This document shows, one piece after another, positions 50,095 to 58,790 of a stretch of DNA of 64,000 nucleotides. The notes beneath the pieces are model-generated. The model was not told the origin of the DNA, did not search any database, and saw only the letters and a list, made by a program, of their open reading frames with translations. The stretch's first letter is position 1, and every line of letters starts with the position of its first letter. Made by a program: the position numbers and the translations under genes. The stretch is from contig JANOMT010000006.1 of assembly GCA_031420415.1 (NCBI GenBank), forward strand, positions 1-64,000. The letters run 5' to 3'. The stretch comes from JANYGA01 sp031420415. Its GTDB lineage: Bacteria > Vulcanimicrobiota > Vulcanimicrobiia > Vulcanimicrobiales > Vulcanimicrobiaceae.

Positions 50095-51744
50095 ATGACG
50101 ACCCGCTCGATTCTCCGGCTCGCCGCGCTCGTGGGCTTCGTGGCCCTCCCGCTTCCCGGACTTGCGGCGGATGCCCTCACGGGTCCGCGCGTCGGCGAGC
50201 CTGCGCCGGATTTTGCGATGACGACGATCGAGGGCAAGCGCGTCTCGCTCGCGACCTATGCGGGGAAGATTCTCGTCGTCAACGTTTGGGGTACGTGGTG
50301 CCCGCCGTGCCGTTCGGAAACGCCCGATCTCGTGCGAGCCGAGCGAGCCTTGCGCGCGCACGGCGTCGCGTTTCTCGGCGTCGATACGACGGAGCAAACG
50401 CCGATCGTTCGCGCATTCGCGAGCGCGCACGGGATCGTGTACCCACAGGCGATCGACCGCGACACGCGTTTCGCTCGCGCGTACGACGTCGCGTATTTCC
50501 CGAGCACGTACGTCATCGATGCACGCGGCATCTTGCGCGCGCGCTATATCGACGTCATGGGGACGGCGCAGATCGCGTCGCTCGTTTCCGCCGCGAGGGG
50601 TGGGCGCAACGCCGTCATCGACTCGCCACTCCAAGAGAAGATTTTTGCAACGCTCTCAGGTCCGACGTTCGAGATCGCCTCCGGTGCCGAACCCGCCGTC
50701 GTTCGCGCGACCGTCGCACGCATCGATACCGCACTCGTTCGCGCGCAACAACTGCTCGATGAGAGCGATCCGGCGCGCGGCGACGTCACCGATCTCATCG
50801 CGACGAAGGCGAGCGAAGCGACGCTCCGCGATCGTGCGATCGCCGCGCTCGCGGCGCTCCAAGTCGCAGATCCGAGCGTCCCGGCCGATGCCGTCCTCCT
50901 CGCGCGACTCCGTGGCGATGCGGCGCGCGATCGCGAGCATTTTAGCGACGCGATCGACGCTTACGATGCGGCGCTCGCGCTCGATGCGAAGAATGTGGAA
51001 GCGCTCGCGGGCCTCGCGTATGCGGCCAATCGACTCGAAAAATACGACGTCGCGATCGACGCCGATCGGCGTGTCGCAGAACTCGATCCGACCGACGTTG
51101 CCTCGCTCGTCGATCTCGCGCGCGCGCAGGCGAAGGCCGGACGCGATGCCGATGCGAGTGACACCTTCGAACGTGCGCATGCCGCATCGCGCGCGGCGAT
51201 GGACGCGCATCCCGGCGACGCGAAAGCCATCCGCATTGCGGCGTGGGCACATCTTTACGCCGGACGCATCTATGCGAAAGCGGGCGATCCCAAACGCGCG
51301 CGTCGCGAATTCGAGCTCATGCTCGCGCTCTCGCAGCGCCTCCCCGTGCGTGATGAGCGGCACGACATGTATCTCGAAGAGGGCCAAGAGGCGATCGTCG
51401 CGCTCGGTCTCGCCGCGCCGAAATCCGGCGCGACCGTCTCACTCGCGCCGTGGACGGGCGCCGACCTTCCGGGCAGTATTCCTAACACGGCGAAATATCG
51501 ACTCGTCGTCACGGGAATGGCGGGACGTTCGATCGCGCTCCACGCCTCGGATGTGCCGAAAGGCTGGGTCGCGTCGTTCTGCACCGATCGCGTTTGCGCG
51601 CCGTTCCGCACCACGGTTATCGTGCCGAACTCCGGCGTGAAGATCATCGAATTCCAGCTCGTGCCGCCGACCGATCGCGCATCGGTACCGCGCGTTCGTG
51701 TGACGTCGACCGACGGAGCCCACGCGTCCACGGCGACGACGTAA
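50095..51744 (+). CDS. TlpA-type thioredoxin-fold protein with TPR domain
   Basis: A 549-residue exported protein. After a signal peptide, residues ~30-170 are a TlpA/ResA redoxin domain with active site GTWCPPCRSE and the cis-Pro segment YFPSTYVID. Residues ~205-440 are TPR-like repeats (ALLARLRGDAARDREHF, ALAGLAYAANRLEKYD, ARIYAKAGDPKRARREF). A final ~100-residue beta domain contains one Cys pair (SFCTDRVCAPF) that could be a substrate or a structural disulfide. It likely reduces or oxidises periplasmic protein thiols. The start at 50095 follows the stalk gene by 37 bases. Confidence 0.9.
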   Translation: MTTRSILRLAALVGFVALPLPGLAADALTGPRVGEPAPDFAMTTIEGKRVSLATYAGKILVVNVWGTWCPPCRSETPDLVRAERALRAHGVAFLGVDTTEQTPIVRAFASAHGIVYPQAIDRDTRFARAYDVAYFPSTYVIDARGILRARYIDVMGTAQIASLVSAARGGRNAVIDSPLQEKIFATLSGPTFEIASGAEPAVVRATVARIDTALVRAQQLLDESDPARGDVTDLIATKASEATLRDRAIAALAALQVADPSVPADAVLLARLRGDAARDREHFSDAIDAYDAALALDAKNVEALAGLAYAANRLEKYDVAIDADRRVAELDPTDVASLVDLARAQAKAGRDADASDTFERAHAASRAAMDAHPGDAKAIRIAAWAHLYAGRIYAKAGDPKRARREFELMLALSQRLPVRDERHDMYLEEGQEAIVALGLAAPKSGATVSLAPWTGADLPGSIPNTAKYRLVVTGMAGRSIALHASDVPKGWVASFCTDRVCAPFRTTVIVPNSGVKIIEFQLVPPTDRASVPRVRVTSTDGAHASTATT

Positions 51745-51745
51745 G

Positions 51746-52585
51746 CTAGGGCCGAGCCCCTTCGAGATGAAAAAACGGATTGTGCGCTTTCTCCTCGGCG
51801 ACGGTCGTCGGGGGCCCGTGCCCGGGCAGTAGCACCGTCGCGTCGTCGAGTGAAAATATTTTCGTCGAGACGCTATCGAGAATATCGCGGTAACCGCTGC
51901 GCTCGCCAAAGCAACCGCCGACGCTCCCCGCAAAGAGCGTGTCGCCGGTAAAGAGCGTCGACTTGAAGAGAAAACAGGACGACCCGTCGGTGTGGCCCGG
52001 CGTGTGGAGCATCCGAATCGCAGCGTTATCGCCAAAAGGGAGTTCGTCGCCGTCGGCCACGGGAAGTGCGCGCGCGCCGAGGGTGCCGATCGCGTGCACG
52101 TCGGCGCGATGCATCACGATCTGCGCGAGCGGAAAGGCACGTGCGATGTCGGCCGTGGCATCGCAATGATCGGCGTGTTCGTGCGTGATGAGAATGTAGC
52201 GGAGCGCGTACGGGCCCTCGGCAATCGCACGCAAGATCGTTTGCGGGAGGCCCGCAGGATCGATGAGCGCGGCCGTTTTGCCGTCTTCGAGAAAGAAGAG
52301 GTAGCCGTTGGAAGGATGCGGGTCGTGTGGATGGTGGCGCACATTACGCGGAAGCGCGACCGTCGGATGCCAGCGCGTTGCGGCAGCATCGGCGAATTTG
52401 CCGGGATCGAGCCCGACCACGCGGGCCACCGCACGCGCTTCGTCGTCGGTCGGTCGCACGTTGCCCGCATTCCACGCACGGAGCGAGGCGAGCGCGATGC
52501 CGGTCGCGTTCGCGATTTCGGCATCGGTCGTCTCCGTGCCACGCTTGGCTTTACGGAGAATGTCGGTGAAGTCGTCCTCGAGCAT
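51746..52585 (-). CDS. Metallo-beta-lactamase-fold hydrolase with N-terminal XRE-like HTH domain
   Basis: A 279-residue protein. Residues ~5-60 look like a helix-turn-helix of the XRE/Cro class (ILRKAKRGTETTDAEIANATGIALASLRAWNAG). Residues ~75-275 are a glyoxalase-II-like metallo-beta-lactamase domain with THEHADHCDA (HxHxDH), HTPGHTDGS, GDTLF and a terminal LPGHGP. Hydrolysis of a thioester such as a glutathione- or bacillithiol-like adduct is typical for this type; the HTH fusion hints at ligand-coupled regulation or domain reuse. The ATG at 52585 begins right before the HTH. It is divergent from trxB. Confidence 0.85.
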   Translation of the reverse strand: MLEDDFTDILRKAKRGTETTDAEIANATGIALASLRAWNAGNVRPTDDEARAVARVVGLDPGKFADAAATRWHPTVALPRNVRHHPHDPHPSNGYLFFLEDGKTAALIDPAGLPQTILRAIAEGPYALRYILITHEHADHCDATADIARAFPLAQIVMHRADVHAIGTLGARALPVADGDELPFGDNAAIRMLHTPGHTDGSSCFLFKSTLFTGDTLFAGSVGGCFGERSGYRDILDSVSTKIFSLDDATVLLPGHGPPTTVAEEKAHNPFFHLEGARP

Positions 52586-52643
52586 CACTCGTGGCTTACG
52601 CGGTGCAACCGGGGACCCTGCCACACCGGTCAAGCGACCCAGA

Positions 52644-53600
52644 ATGGAACGCGTCATCATTATCGGTTCGGGCCCCGCCGGCCTCACCGCCGCAATCTAC
52701 GCGGCGCGAGCCGCCCTCGACCCCGTCGTCTTCGCGGGCTACCAATACGGTGGCCAGTTGATGTACACGACGGAAGTCGAGAATTACCCGGGCTTCCCCG
52801 GCGGTGTCCTCGGGCCCGAGTTGATGGAGAGTTTCCGTACGCAAGCGGAACGCTTCGGTGCGAAAATTCACAACGAAGACGTCACCGCCGTCGATTTTTC
52901 GAAGCGCCCGTTCACCGTCTGGGCGGGTGAAGCGCGGTACGAAGCCGACACCGTCATCGTCGCCACCGGCGCGAGCGCACGCTGGCTCGACGTGCCGGGC
53001 GAAGCCAATCTGCGCGGTCGCGGCGTCTCGACGTGTGCGACGTGCGACGGCGCGTTTTTCAAAGAAAAGCATATCGTCGTGGTCGGCGGCGGGGATTCCG
53101 CGATGGAAGAAGCGCTCTTCCTCACGCGCTTCGGATCGCGCGTGACGGTCATCCATCGCCGCGATACGCTACGCGCGAGTAAGATCATGGCCGATCGCGC
53201 GCTCGCGCATCAAAAAATCGATTTCATCTGGAATTCGCACGTCGTCGGCTGCGTCGGCGAGTCGGCGCTCACGGCACTCGAACTCGAGAATCTCGTCACG
53301 GGCGAACGTACGACGTTCCCCGCCGACGCGGTCTTCATCGCGATCGGCCACGACCCGAACACGGCGATCTTCGCGGGTCAGCTCCAACTCGATGCGACGG
53401 GCTACATCGCCTCGACCGACGGCGTCCACACGAACGTGCCAGGCGTCTTCGTCGGCGGCGACGTTTACGACATCCGCTACAAACAGGCCATCACGGCCGC
53501 AGGGATGGGCTGTAAGGCATCGCTCGAAGCGGAAAAGTATCTCGAAGAACTCGATGCCGAACGCGAAGCAGGCGGCGCGCTCGCGATCGCCGCTTCGTAA
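52644..53600 (+). CDS. trxB: Thioredoxin reductase
   Basis: A 318-residue NADPH-dependent flavoenzyme. The FAD loop GSGPAGLTAAIYAARA is at residues 8-23, NADPH loop GGGDSAMEEA near 150, and the redox-active disulfide CATCDG near 134. The C-terminal GVFVGGDVYDIRYKQAITAAG is the second FAD motif. The ATG at 52644 gives the canonical start. It converges on the peroxiredoxin gene with a gap of only 6 bases, and it could supply reducing power to it. Confidence 0.96.
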   Translation: MERVIIIGSGPAGLTAAIYAARAALDPVVFAGYQYGGQLMYTTEVENYPGFPGGVLGPELMESFRTQAERFGAKIHNEDVTAVDFSKRPFTVWAGEARYEADTVIVATGASARWLDVPGEANLRGRGVSTCATCDGAFFKEKHIVVVGGGDSAMEEALFLTRFGSRVTVIHRRDTLRASKIMADRALAHQKIDFIWNSHVVGCVGESALTALELENLVTGERTTFPADAVFIAIGHDPNTAIFAGQLQLDATGYIASTDGVHTNVPGVFVGGDVYDIRYKQAITAAGMGCKASLEAEKYLEELDAEREAGGALAIAAS

Positions 53601-53606
53601 AACCGC

Positions 53607-54047
53607 CTAGAAAACGGCGAGAATCTCATCCGTCGCGGGCATCCCGCGGCGGTAGTACGCGACCGTACCATCTTTGGCTATTCCGACGACGGTACGATTG
53701 ATGAGTCGCAGCATGCCGAATCCCATCACGGCGTCGTAGGCGCTCGCGACGGCAAAGCCCGAGTCGACCAAAAGCGGCGCATCGAAGCCATTTTTTTCGG
53801 CGAAGGCTTTATGGCTCGACGCGCTTTGATTGTTGATCGCGTAAACCGTGACGCGCGCGGCGTCGTATCGGGCGCGGTCATCACGGACCGCGTTGAGCTG
53901 AATTTTTCAACCAGGTGTGCTGTCGAGTACGTAAAAAATGAGGACGACGGGCCCCTTGTTGAGCGCCGTCTCGAGCGAGTGCTCCTTACCGTTCTCATCG
54001 CGTAACGTAAAATCGGGAGCGCGGTCACCGACCTTGAGTTTCGGCAT
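53607..54047 (-). CDS. Peroxiredoxin (BCP/AhpC-TSA type), probable selenoprotein with in-frame UGA at the peroxidatic position
   Basis: Reads as a complete 146-residue peroxiredoxin if the TGA at 53909-53907 is decoded as selenocysteine (residue 47). The start MPKLKVGDRAPDFTLRDENG and VVLIFYVLDSTPG are the standard fold up to the catalytic loop. The UGA falls exactly where TPGC has its peroxidatic Cys. A further 99 sense codons then continue in frame: VTVYAINNQSASSHKAFAE, FDAPLLVDSGFAVASAYDAV, RTVVGIAKDGTVAYYRRG, ending TAG at 53609-53607. No resolving Cys is visible, so it is a 1-Cys (1-Sec) type. The start ATG at 54047 has GAGAGG upstream. A SECIS-like hairpin follows the UGA. The alternative is a nonsense mutation. 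Confidence 0.8.
53873..53892 (-). promoter_or_regulatory. Putative bacterial SECIS element
   Basis: On the mRNA, CGCGGUC (53892-53886) pairs with GACCGCG (53879-53873) as a perfect 7-bp stem closing the 6-base loop CGUGAU. Fourteen bases separate it from the UGA, and the loop starts 21 bases after it. Bacterial SECIS consensus asks for an apical loop about 16-37 bases after the UGA and a G in the first two loop positions; both hold. It lies inside the peroxiredoxin coding region, as bacterial SECIS elements do. Confidence 0.65.
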
Positions 54048-54627
54048 CGTTGTCCTCTCGTAATGCGAGCGCGAAGACGACCTCGTCGCTCGTGCTTGCC
54101 TTGAAGTAGTCGGCGTTTGCGATGAAACCCTTGCGCGTGAATCCGAGCCGCTCCACGAGTGCGATCGATCGCGCGTTACGCGAATCGATGAAGGCCTCGA
54201 TCTCGCGGATGTTCGTCGTGCTGCGTAGCTCGCCGATCGCGGCGTGCGCGGCTTCCGTCGCAAAACCCGCGCCCCACGATTCGCGTCCGAGTGCGTATGC
54301 CAAAAGAGCGTGCGTACCGTCGCGATCGATCGAAATTTCGAGCGTCCCGATCACACGCCTCGGGTCGCAGCGCACGACGAGAGCCCAGTTCCACCAGCGC
54401 TCGCCTTCCGCGATCGGACCTCGTGCGACATGCGCGTAGCGGGCGGCGAGCGCATCGACCGATGCGTATGGTTCGGTCGGAATAAATCGATAGAGTTCCT
54501 CGTCGTCGAGCGTATCGAAGAGGTCGGGTGCGTGGCGCACACCGAGCGGTTCGAGGTAGAGACGCCCCGACTCGAGCGCCCGCGGGTGATGTGGGAGGGT
54601 CGACGCCGCCGGGCTACGCCGCCGCAA
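54025..54627 (-). CDS. GNAT-family N-acetyltransferase (RimJ/RimL-like)
   Basis: A ~200-residue acetyltransferase. Family landmarks are LESGRLYLEPLGV at the start, RVIGTLEISIDRDG, LGRESWGAGFATEAAHAAIGEL carrying the acetyl-CoA loop, and SRNARSIALVERLGFTRKG near the end. It probably acetylates an N-terminal or small-molecule amine. No ATG or GTG precedes the domain; a TTG at 54627, inside the end of the upstream epimerase gene, is the most reasonable start. Its 3' end overlaps the peroxiredoxin start by 23 bases, so the three minus-strand genes form one unit. Confidence 0.82.
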   Translation of the reverse strand: MRRRSPAASTLPHHPRALESGRLYLEPLGVRHAPDLFDTLDDEELYRFIPTEPYASVDALAARYAHVARGPIAEGERWWNWALVVRCDPRRVIGTLEISIDRDGTHALLAYALGRESWGAGFATEAAHAAIGELRSTTNIREIEAFIDSRNARSIALVERLGFTRKGFIANADYFKASTSDEVVFALALREDNDAETQGR

Positions 54628-55459
54628 TCGCGGCGCATGCGCCGTCGATCGTCGGGTACGTAAACGTGTACCCCGTCGCGAGCGTGCGCGTGGGCAAAAC
54701 GCATTGGCCGTCGACGACGATGACCGCCCCCTCACCGAAGACGAGATTCATCGCAAATTCCGGAACGGGTAAGAATGCAGGCCGGTGAAGCGCTCTGGCG
54801 AGCGCCGACGTAAATTCTGCGTTGCGGACCGGAGTCGGTGCGGTCGCATCGAGGATGCCGTCGGCGCCGTCGATCGCATGAAGATAAATGCCGACCTGAT
54901 CGTCGATGTGAATCCACGAGTACCATTGCCGGCCGCTCGCGACGATGCCGCCACCCCCGAGCTTGAAGATTGGCAAGAGCTTCGCGAGCGCGCCGCCGTC
55001 GCTTCCGAGCACGAGGCCCGTGCGAACCTTCGCAACGCGCATGCCGAGGGCGGCGGCGCGATCGGCTTCCTCTTCCCACGCGACGCAGACGCCTGCGAGA
55101 AAGTCGTTTCCGGGCCCACTCGTTTCATCGAACGTCGCGGTTTCGCTCGTACCATAATAGCCGACTGCGGAAGCCGAGACGTAAGCGGCCGGTTTGTTCG
55201 TAACTGAAGCGAGTTCGGTCATAAACGCGCGCACGGCATCGACGCGGCTCGTGCGGATCTTCTCTTTTACGCTCGCGGACCAACGCTGCGCGACGGGTTC
55301 GCCCGCGAGATTCACCACGACATCGGCGCCGTTGCAGGCGTTTGCAGCGAGTCGCGCGCTACGAAGCGATGCCGTCGTGACGACGTCGCCTCGCGCGCGT
55401 AGGGCCATGCCGAGATGGCGACCGATAAATCCGGAAGCGCCAAGAATCGTGATCTTCAT
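54614..55459 (-). CDS. TIGR01777/SDR39U1-family NAD-dependent epimerase-like protein
   Basis: A 281-residue atypical SDR. The nucleotide loop GASGFIGRHLG is at residues 7-17; VVNLAGEPVAQRWS and the segment YVSASAVGYYG are hallmarks of the SDR39U1 (YfcH) family. The C terminus has ALHRPAFLPVPEFAMNLVFGEGA, also typical. No reaction is firmly known for the family. The ATG at 55459 is preferred over 55474 because AAGG lies six bases ahead of it. It heads the unit that includes the GNAT and peroxiredoxin genes. Confidence 0.88.
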   Translation of the reverse strand: MKITILGASGFIGRHLGMALRARGDVVTTASLRSARLAANACNGADVVVNLAGEPVAQRWSASVKEKIRTSRVDAVRAFMTELASVTNKPAAYVSASAVGYYGTSETATFDETSGPGNDFLAGVCVAWEEEADRAAALGMRVAKVRTGLVLGSDGGALAKLLPIFKLGGGGIVASGRQWYSWIHIDDQVGIYLHAIDGADGILDATAPTPVRNAEFTSALARALHRPAFLPVPEFAMNLVFGEGAVIVVDGQCVLPTRTLATGYTFTYPTIDGACAAIAAA

Positions 55460-55577
55460 CGATGCCTTAGACATCGATGAAGCACGAGAAAGTGGCGTCA
55501 GCTTGACGGGGCGGCTCAGAGAGCTGAAATTTGCGTCACGCGGATGGCGGCTGACGTATTGGGAACGGGCGAAGCCG

Positions 55578-55985
55578 TCATCGAGGGGCCGGCGTCATCA
55601 TCGACGATCCCGGGGTCCCCATGGAGCCGCCGTTCGTCATCGAACCGTGCCCCTTTTTGTGGTGCTTGCCGATCATCGTCGAAGAACCCATCGCGCTCGA
55701 GCCCATCGCGCCGTTCGATCCGGACATGCCCTCGTGCATCGCGGCATGCATGCCCATCGTCGTGGCTTGACTCATGCACACGTACTTGCCGTGCTTGGTC
55801 TTCCCATAACGCGACGTCCCCGGCATGTGATAGACCTTCGAGCGCGTATTGGCCCACACAACGGTGTCGCCGGCAGAACATGACGGCATCGCCATCGACA
55901 TCATCGACCTCGCAGCGAATACGGGCGCCGCTAAGGTGCTTGCGAAAACGGCCGCCGCTGCGGCAATAATTCGGATGTTTCTCAT
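55578..55985 (-). CDS. Secreted 'sunset'-domain protein with Met/Ser/His-rich tail
   Basis: A 135-residue exported protein (signal core IIAAAAAVFASTLAAPVFA). Residues ~35-75 hold a sunset-type domain: CSAGDTVVWANTRSKVYHMPG, RYGKTKHGKYVCMSQA, with a Cys pair, His and a conserved Tyr-His-x-Pro-Gly. The tail is low-complexity with MGMHAAMHEGMSG and repeated MGSS units plus HHKKGH, a composition common in copper-binding proteins. AGGGG ahead of the ATG at 55985 is a good ribosome site. Metal binding is inferred from composition only. Confidence 0.82.
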   Translation of the reverse strand: MRNIRIIAAAAAVFASTLAAPVFAARSMMSMAMPSCSAGDTVVWANTRSKVYHMPGTSRYGKTKHGKYVCMSQATTMGMHAAMHEGMSGSNGAMGSSAMGSSTMIGKHHKKGHGSMTNGGSMGTPGSSMMTPAPR

Positions 55986-56184
55986 AAATATTCCCCTGTC
56001 GTTCGAGAGGGCCGTCGCGTCGAGGCGAGACCGGTACGGGGTGGCCTTACCCAAGGAGACGGTGCGTTCCCCACACGTTCGAACGATCTGCAGCAAAGTG
56101 CGAACGCCTCGAATGGTTCCCGCGTCGAATATCGTACCCGAGCGAAAGGACATTCGTGCCGAACTCGACACCGTATCGCCTCAC

Positions 56185-57327
56185 ATGCGCGTTCTCGTAA
56201 TCGGAGCGGGTCCCGGCGGTTCCGCGGCCGCGATCGAACTCACGCGCGCGGGCGCCGACGTGCGCATCGTCGAGAAATCGGCGTTTCCGCGTGCGAAAAC
56301 GTGTGGCGACGGGATCTCACCGCCGGGCGTTCGTGAAGCGCAAGCGCTCGGGCTCGCACTCGACGATAAAACGCCGCTCCGGCTCGGCGAAATCAGCACG
56401 CCGAGCGGTACGCGCTTCCGCGCGGGGTGGCGGCCCGAGACGCCGTGGGGCGCGATCGTCGAGCGACGCGAATTCGACGAGCGCCTACTCGCGATCGCCA
56501 TTGCTGCGGGCGCGCGTTTCGAAGATCGCACGACCGCGCGCGACATCACGTTCGGCACGCGTGGACCCGCCGTGCGACTCGGTCACGACGTGACGGCGAC
56601 GCACGAACTCTTCGATGCGATCGTGCTCGCCGAGGGTGCGACGGGTACGCTCGCGCCGAAGCTCGGGTTCGGTCGCCATCACTCGCGGCTCGTTGCGCTA
56701 CGCGGATACACACGCGCGATCAAGCCGCTCGAGCCGCAATTCGGGCTGTACTTCGATCGCGACGTCTCGCCCGGATATGGCTGGATTTTCCCCGTCGACC
56801 GCGAGCGTGCGAACGTCGGCGTGCTCGTCGACGAACGCGCCGTGCGCGCGCGTGGCGGCGACCTGCGCGGCATCTTGCGCGACTGGACTGCGACGAGCGC
56901 GATCGCGCGCGAGACGATCGGTCCTAATCCGACGTACGAATCGCTGCGCGGCGGAGTGATTCCGACGGGTCGTCGCTCGCGTGTCCGCGGCGGCGTCTAC
57001 CTCGTCGGCGACGCGGCGGGCGTTGCGGATCCGTTTTCGGCCGAGGGTATCTATCAGGCGATGGCCACGGGCCGAGCCGCGGCCGCTGCGCTCGTCGAAC
57101 ACGGGCCGGGCCGCGCGGCCGAGCGGGCGTATGCGCGGGCGCTGCGACCCTTCGATCGAAACGCCGCCGAGGCACGCCGCTTGCGAATGGGCTTCGGGCT
57201 CGTGATCGACGTGATGGGCGCTCGCGCCGTCAAAAGCCCGAAGCTCGCCTTCCACCTAAGCTCGAGCGGCTTTTTTATGAAGGACAGTCTGCCCGCATTT
57301 TTATTGGGAATCGCGCGGACGTGGTAG
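56185..57327 (+). CDS. Geranylgeranyl-reductase-family FAD oxidoreductase
   Basis: A 380-residue flavoprotein. FAD motif VLVIGAGPGGSAAAIEL at residues 3-19, EKSAFPRAKTCGDGISPPG with the conserved redox Cys region, and a second FAD motif GVYLVGDAAGVADPFSAEGIYQAM near 290. This family reduces isoprenoid side chains of lipids, menaquinone or chlorophyll precursors. The ATG at 56185 opens the first strand; further upstream the frame is long but without similarity. It is divergent from the sunset gene by about 200 bases. Confidence 0.9.
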   Translation: MRVLVIGAGPGGSAAAIELTRAGADVRIVEKSAFPRAKTCGDGISPPGVREAQALGLALDDKTPLRLGEISTPSGTRFRAGWRPETPWGAIVERREFDERLLAIAIAAGARFEDRTTARDITFGTRGPAVRLGHDVTATHELFDAIVLAEGATGTLAPKLGFGRHHSRLVALRGYTRAIKPLEPQFGLYFDRDVSPGYGWIFPVDRERANVGVLVDERAVRARGGDLRGILRDWTATSAIARETIGPNPTYESLRGGVIPTGRRSRVRGGVYLVGDAAGVADPFSAEGIYQAMATGRAAAAALVEHGPGRAAERAYARALRPFDRNAAEARRLRMGFGLVIDVMGARAVKSPKLAFHLSSSGFFMKDSLPAFLLGIARTW

Positions 57328-57385
57328 CACAAATCACCACGCGTGTCCGGTGCGTATGCGAGAGTAGAGCAAAAGGGGCGCGAAG

Positions 57386-58171
57386 TTGAGTTTTAAAAAT
57401 CGGCTGGCCAAGATGATCGTCGATCCAGCCTTCCGCAATCCGGGGCTGATGAAGGTCATCTTCGCGATCGACGACGTCACCGGTGTCGACCTCGTGAAGA
57501 CACTCGCGCCCTTCAAGCTCATGCCCGCATCGGCCGAACTCTTTCAGCGCAGCTTCGCGCACTTCGTTTCGGGTGAAGAGATCTCGCTCGCGTGCGCGAC
57601 GCAACTCTCCGCGATCGCACCCGATCGCGCGTCGTCGGCATATCTGCTCGTTCAGGCTGGAGAAGAACAGACGCACCTCGATCACTTCCGCCACAAGCTC
57701 GACCAATTCGGGCTCGGCGAGGCGAAGCTCTCGAAATTCGTCGCGCCGTCGTTCAATCGTTTCGGTGAAGCGATCCAACGTCGTATCGATCGAGGTGATT
57801 ACGTCGGCGCGCTCGTCGGCAACAACGTCGTCGTCGAGGGCCTCGCGATTTGCCTGCTCGAGATGGGCTGCAAAGATCTGCGCGCCAACTCGGACGAAGT
57901 CTCGAAGTTTCTGGATTTCGTACTCGAAGACGAACTCCATCACGTGCGTTTCGGCGAACGTCGCCTAAAAATTTGGAACGAACGCGGGCTCGTGCGCGAG
58001 CGCGATGTCGCGGACTTCTACGGTGAGATGTGGGCGAACGTCGTCGGCGTGGTAGCCGAAATTCCCGACGTGCTCGATTCGATGTCGATCGAACCCGCGG
58101 CGCTCTTGGCGGAAGCGAAGACGTTTTTTGAGGCTCGCTTCACGGCTGCGGGGCTTTCGATCGCGGCATAA
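57386..58171 (+). CDS. Ferritin-like/R2-like diiron protein
   Basis: A 261-residue helical protein. Four helices carry a diiron ligand set: SGEEISLACATQ, AGEEQTHLDHFRHKL (E-x2-H), VVEGLAICLLEMG and LEDELHHVRFGERRL (E-x2-H). This is the pattern of the ferritin-like oxidase/hydroxylase superfamily. The substrate is not evident; tRNA hydroxylases, R2-like oxidases and aldehyde-deformylating-type enzymes share the fold. A TTG at 57386 with AGGGG about 9 bases upstream is the start. It follows the flavoprotein by 58 bases, so the pair may act together on a lipid or quinone. Confidence 0.8.
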   Translation: MSFKNRLAKMIVDPAFRNPGLMKVIFAIDDVTGVDLVKTLAPFKLMPASAELFQRSFAHFVSGEEISLACATQLSAIAPDRASSAYLLVQAGEEQTHLDHFRHKLDQFGLGEAKLSKFVAPSFNRFGEAIQRRIDRGDYVGALVGNNVVVEGLAICLLEMGCKDLRANSDEVSKFLDFVLEDELHHVRFGERRLKIWNERGLVRERDVADFYGEMWANVVGVVAEIPDVLDSMSIEPAALLAEAKTFFEARFTAAGLSIAA

Positions 58172-58180
58172 CCGGTTCGC

Positions 58181-58273
58181 GTGCGCGTGTTCTGGCTCGT
58201 CGTCTTTCTCGGCGTCGTCGTGTTGCTCGCGACGACTTTCGCACGCGGACACGAAAGCAAGCCGACGTCGTGA
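58181..58273 (+). CDS. Possible 30-residue single-span membrane peptide
   Basis: A GTG at 58181, nine bases after the diiron gene, opens a frame encoding VRVFWLVVFLGVVVLLATT followed by a short basic, polar tail and a TGA at 58271-58273. One hydrophobic helix with a positive flank is typical of small inner-membrane peptides. No ribosome site is obvious and no family is known. Confidence 0.4.
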   Translation: MRVFWLVVFLGVVVLLATTFARGHESKPTS

Positions 58274-58476
58274 GATGCACTCCCGGCTACATCTTTTCGG
58301 CTGGGTGAGCTGACCGTCATTGCGGGCGCCGAAAGCGAATGAGGCATCGCTCTTATCCTAAGCGTCATCATGAGCGTGCTGCCAGACGTGAACGATTCGA
58401 TTTTTGCGGGTATCCAGCGGAGTAGTTTTACCGCAAACTTACTTCGCTATAAGCGCTGCGTGCGTACTTTTGGTGT

Positions 58477-58575
58477 TCAACGCTTTACCGCGTAGTACAA
58501 GCATAGATACAGCATTGTCGCCGCAAATAGAATCACGACGGTACACACAACGACGTAAATAATAGTGTCGCTCAT
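58477..58575 (-). CDS. 32-residue small membrane protein
   Basis: Encodes MSDTIIYVVVCTVVILFAAT followed by a hydrophobic end and a basic VKR tail: one transmembrane helix. GGAAAG lies 7-12 bases before the ATG at 58575, and the start overlaps the stop of the preceding small gene by ATGA. That pairing argues for real translation. Possible roles include a holin-like or regulatory peptide; none is shown. Confidence 0.6.
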   Translation of the reverse strand: MSDTIIYVVVCTVVILFAATMLYLCLYYAVKR

Positions 58576-58718
58576 GAGCTGCTTTCCGTAGCATCTTCGG
58601 AGAGCGCGGTACGGATTCGCTTGAGGCCAAGCCTCGTGTAGAAGCACTCCTCGTCGAAGCGCTTCGCCTCTTGCCGCGCCTCTACGATCAGGTCGGCGTG
58701 ATCACTCTGGGTACTCAT
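58572..58718 (-). CDS. 48-residue charged small protein
   Basis: Encodes MSTQSDHADLIVEARQEAKR, then FDEECFYTRLGLKRIRTALS and an acidic/Ser tail: a soluble, probably helical protein with one Cys. A strong AGGAGA site precedes the ATG at 58718. It overlaps the membrane peptide gene by ATGA, so the two form a mini-operon. No family is recognised. Confidence 0.6.
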   Translation of the reverse strand: MSTQSDHADLIVEARQEAKRFDEECFYTRLGLKRIRTALSEDATESSS

Positions 58719-58790
58719 GGGAATCAATCTCCTACGGATTTGATCGAGGCTCTCGTCGTATTATCTCAAGCTGAAGCGACACTCTTCGGA

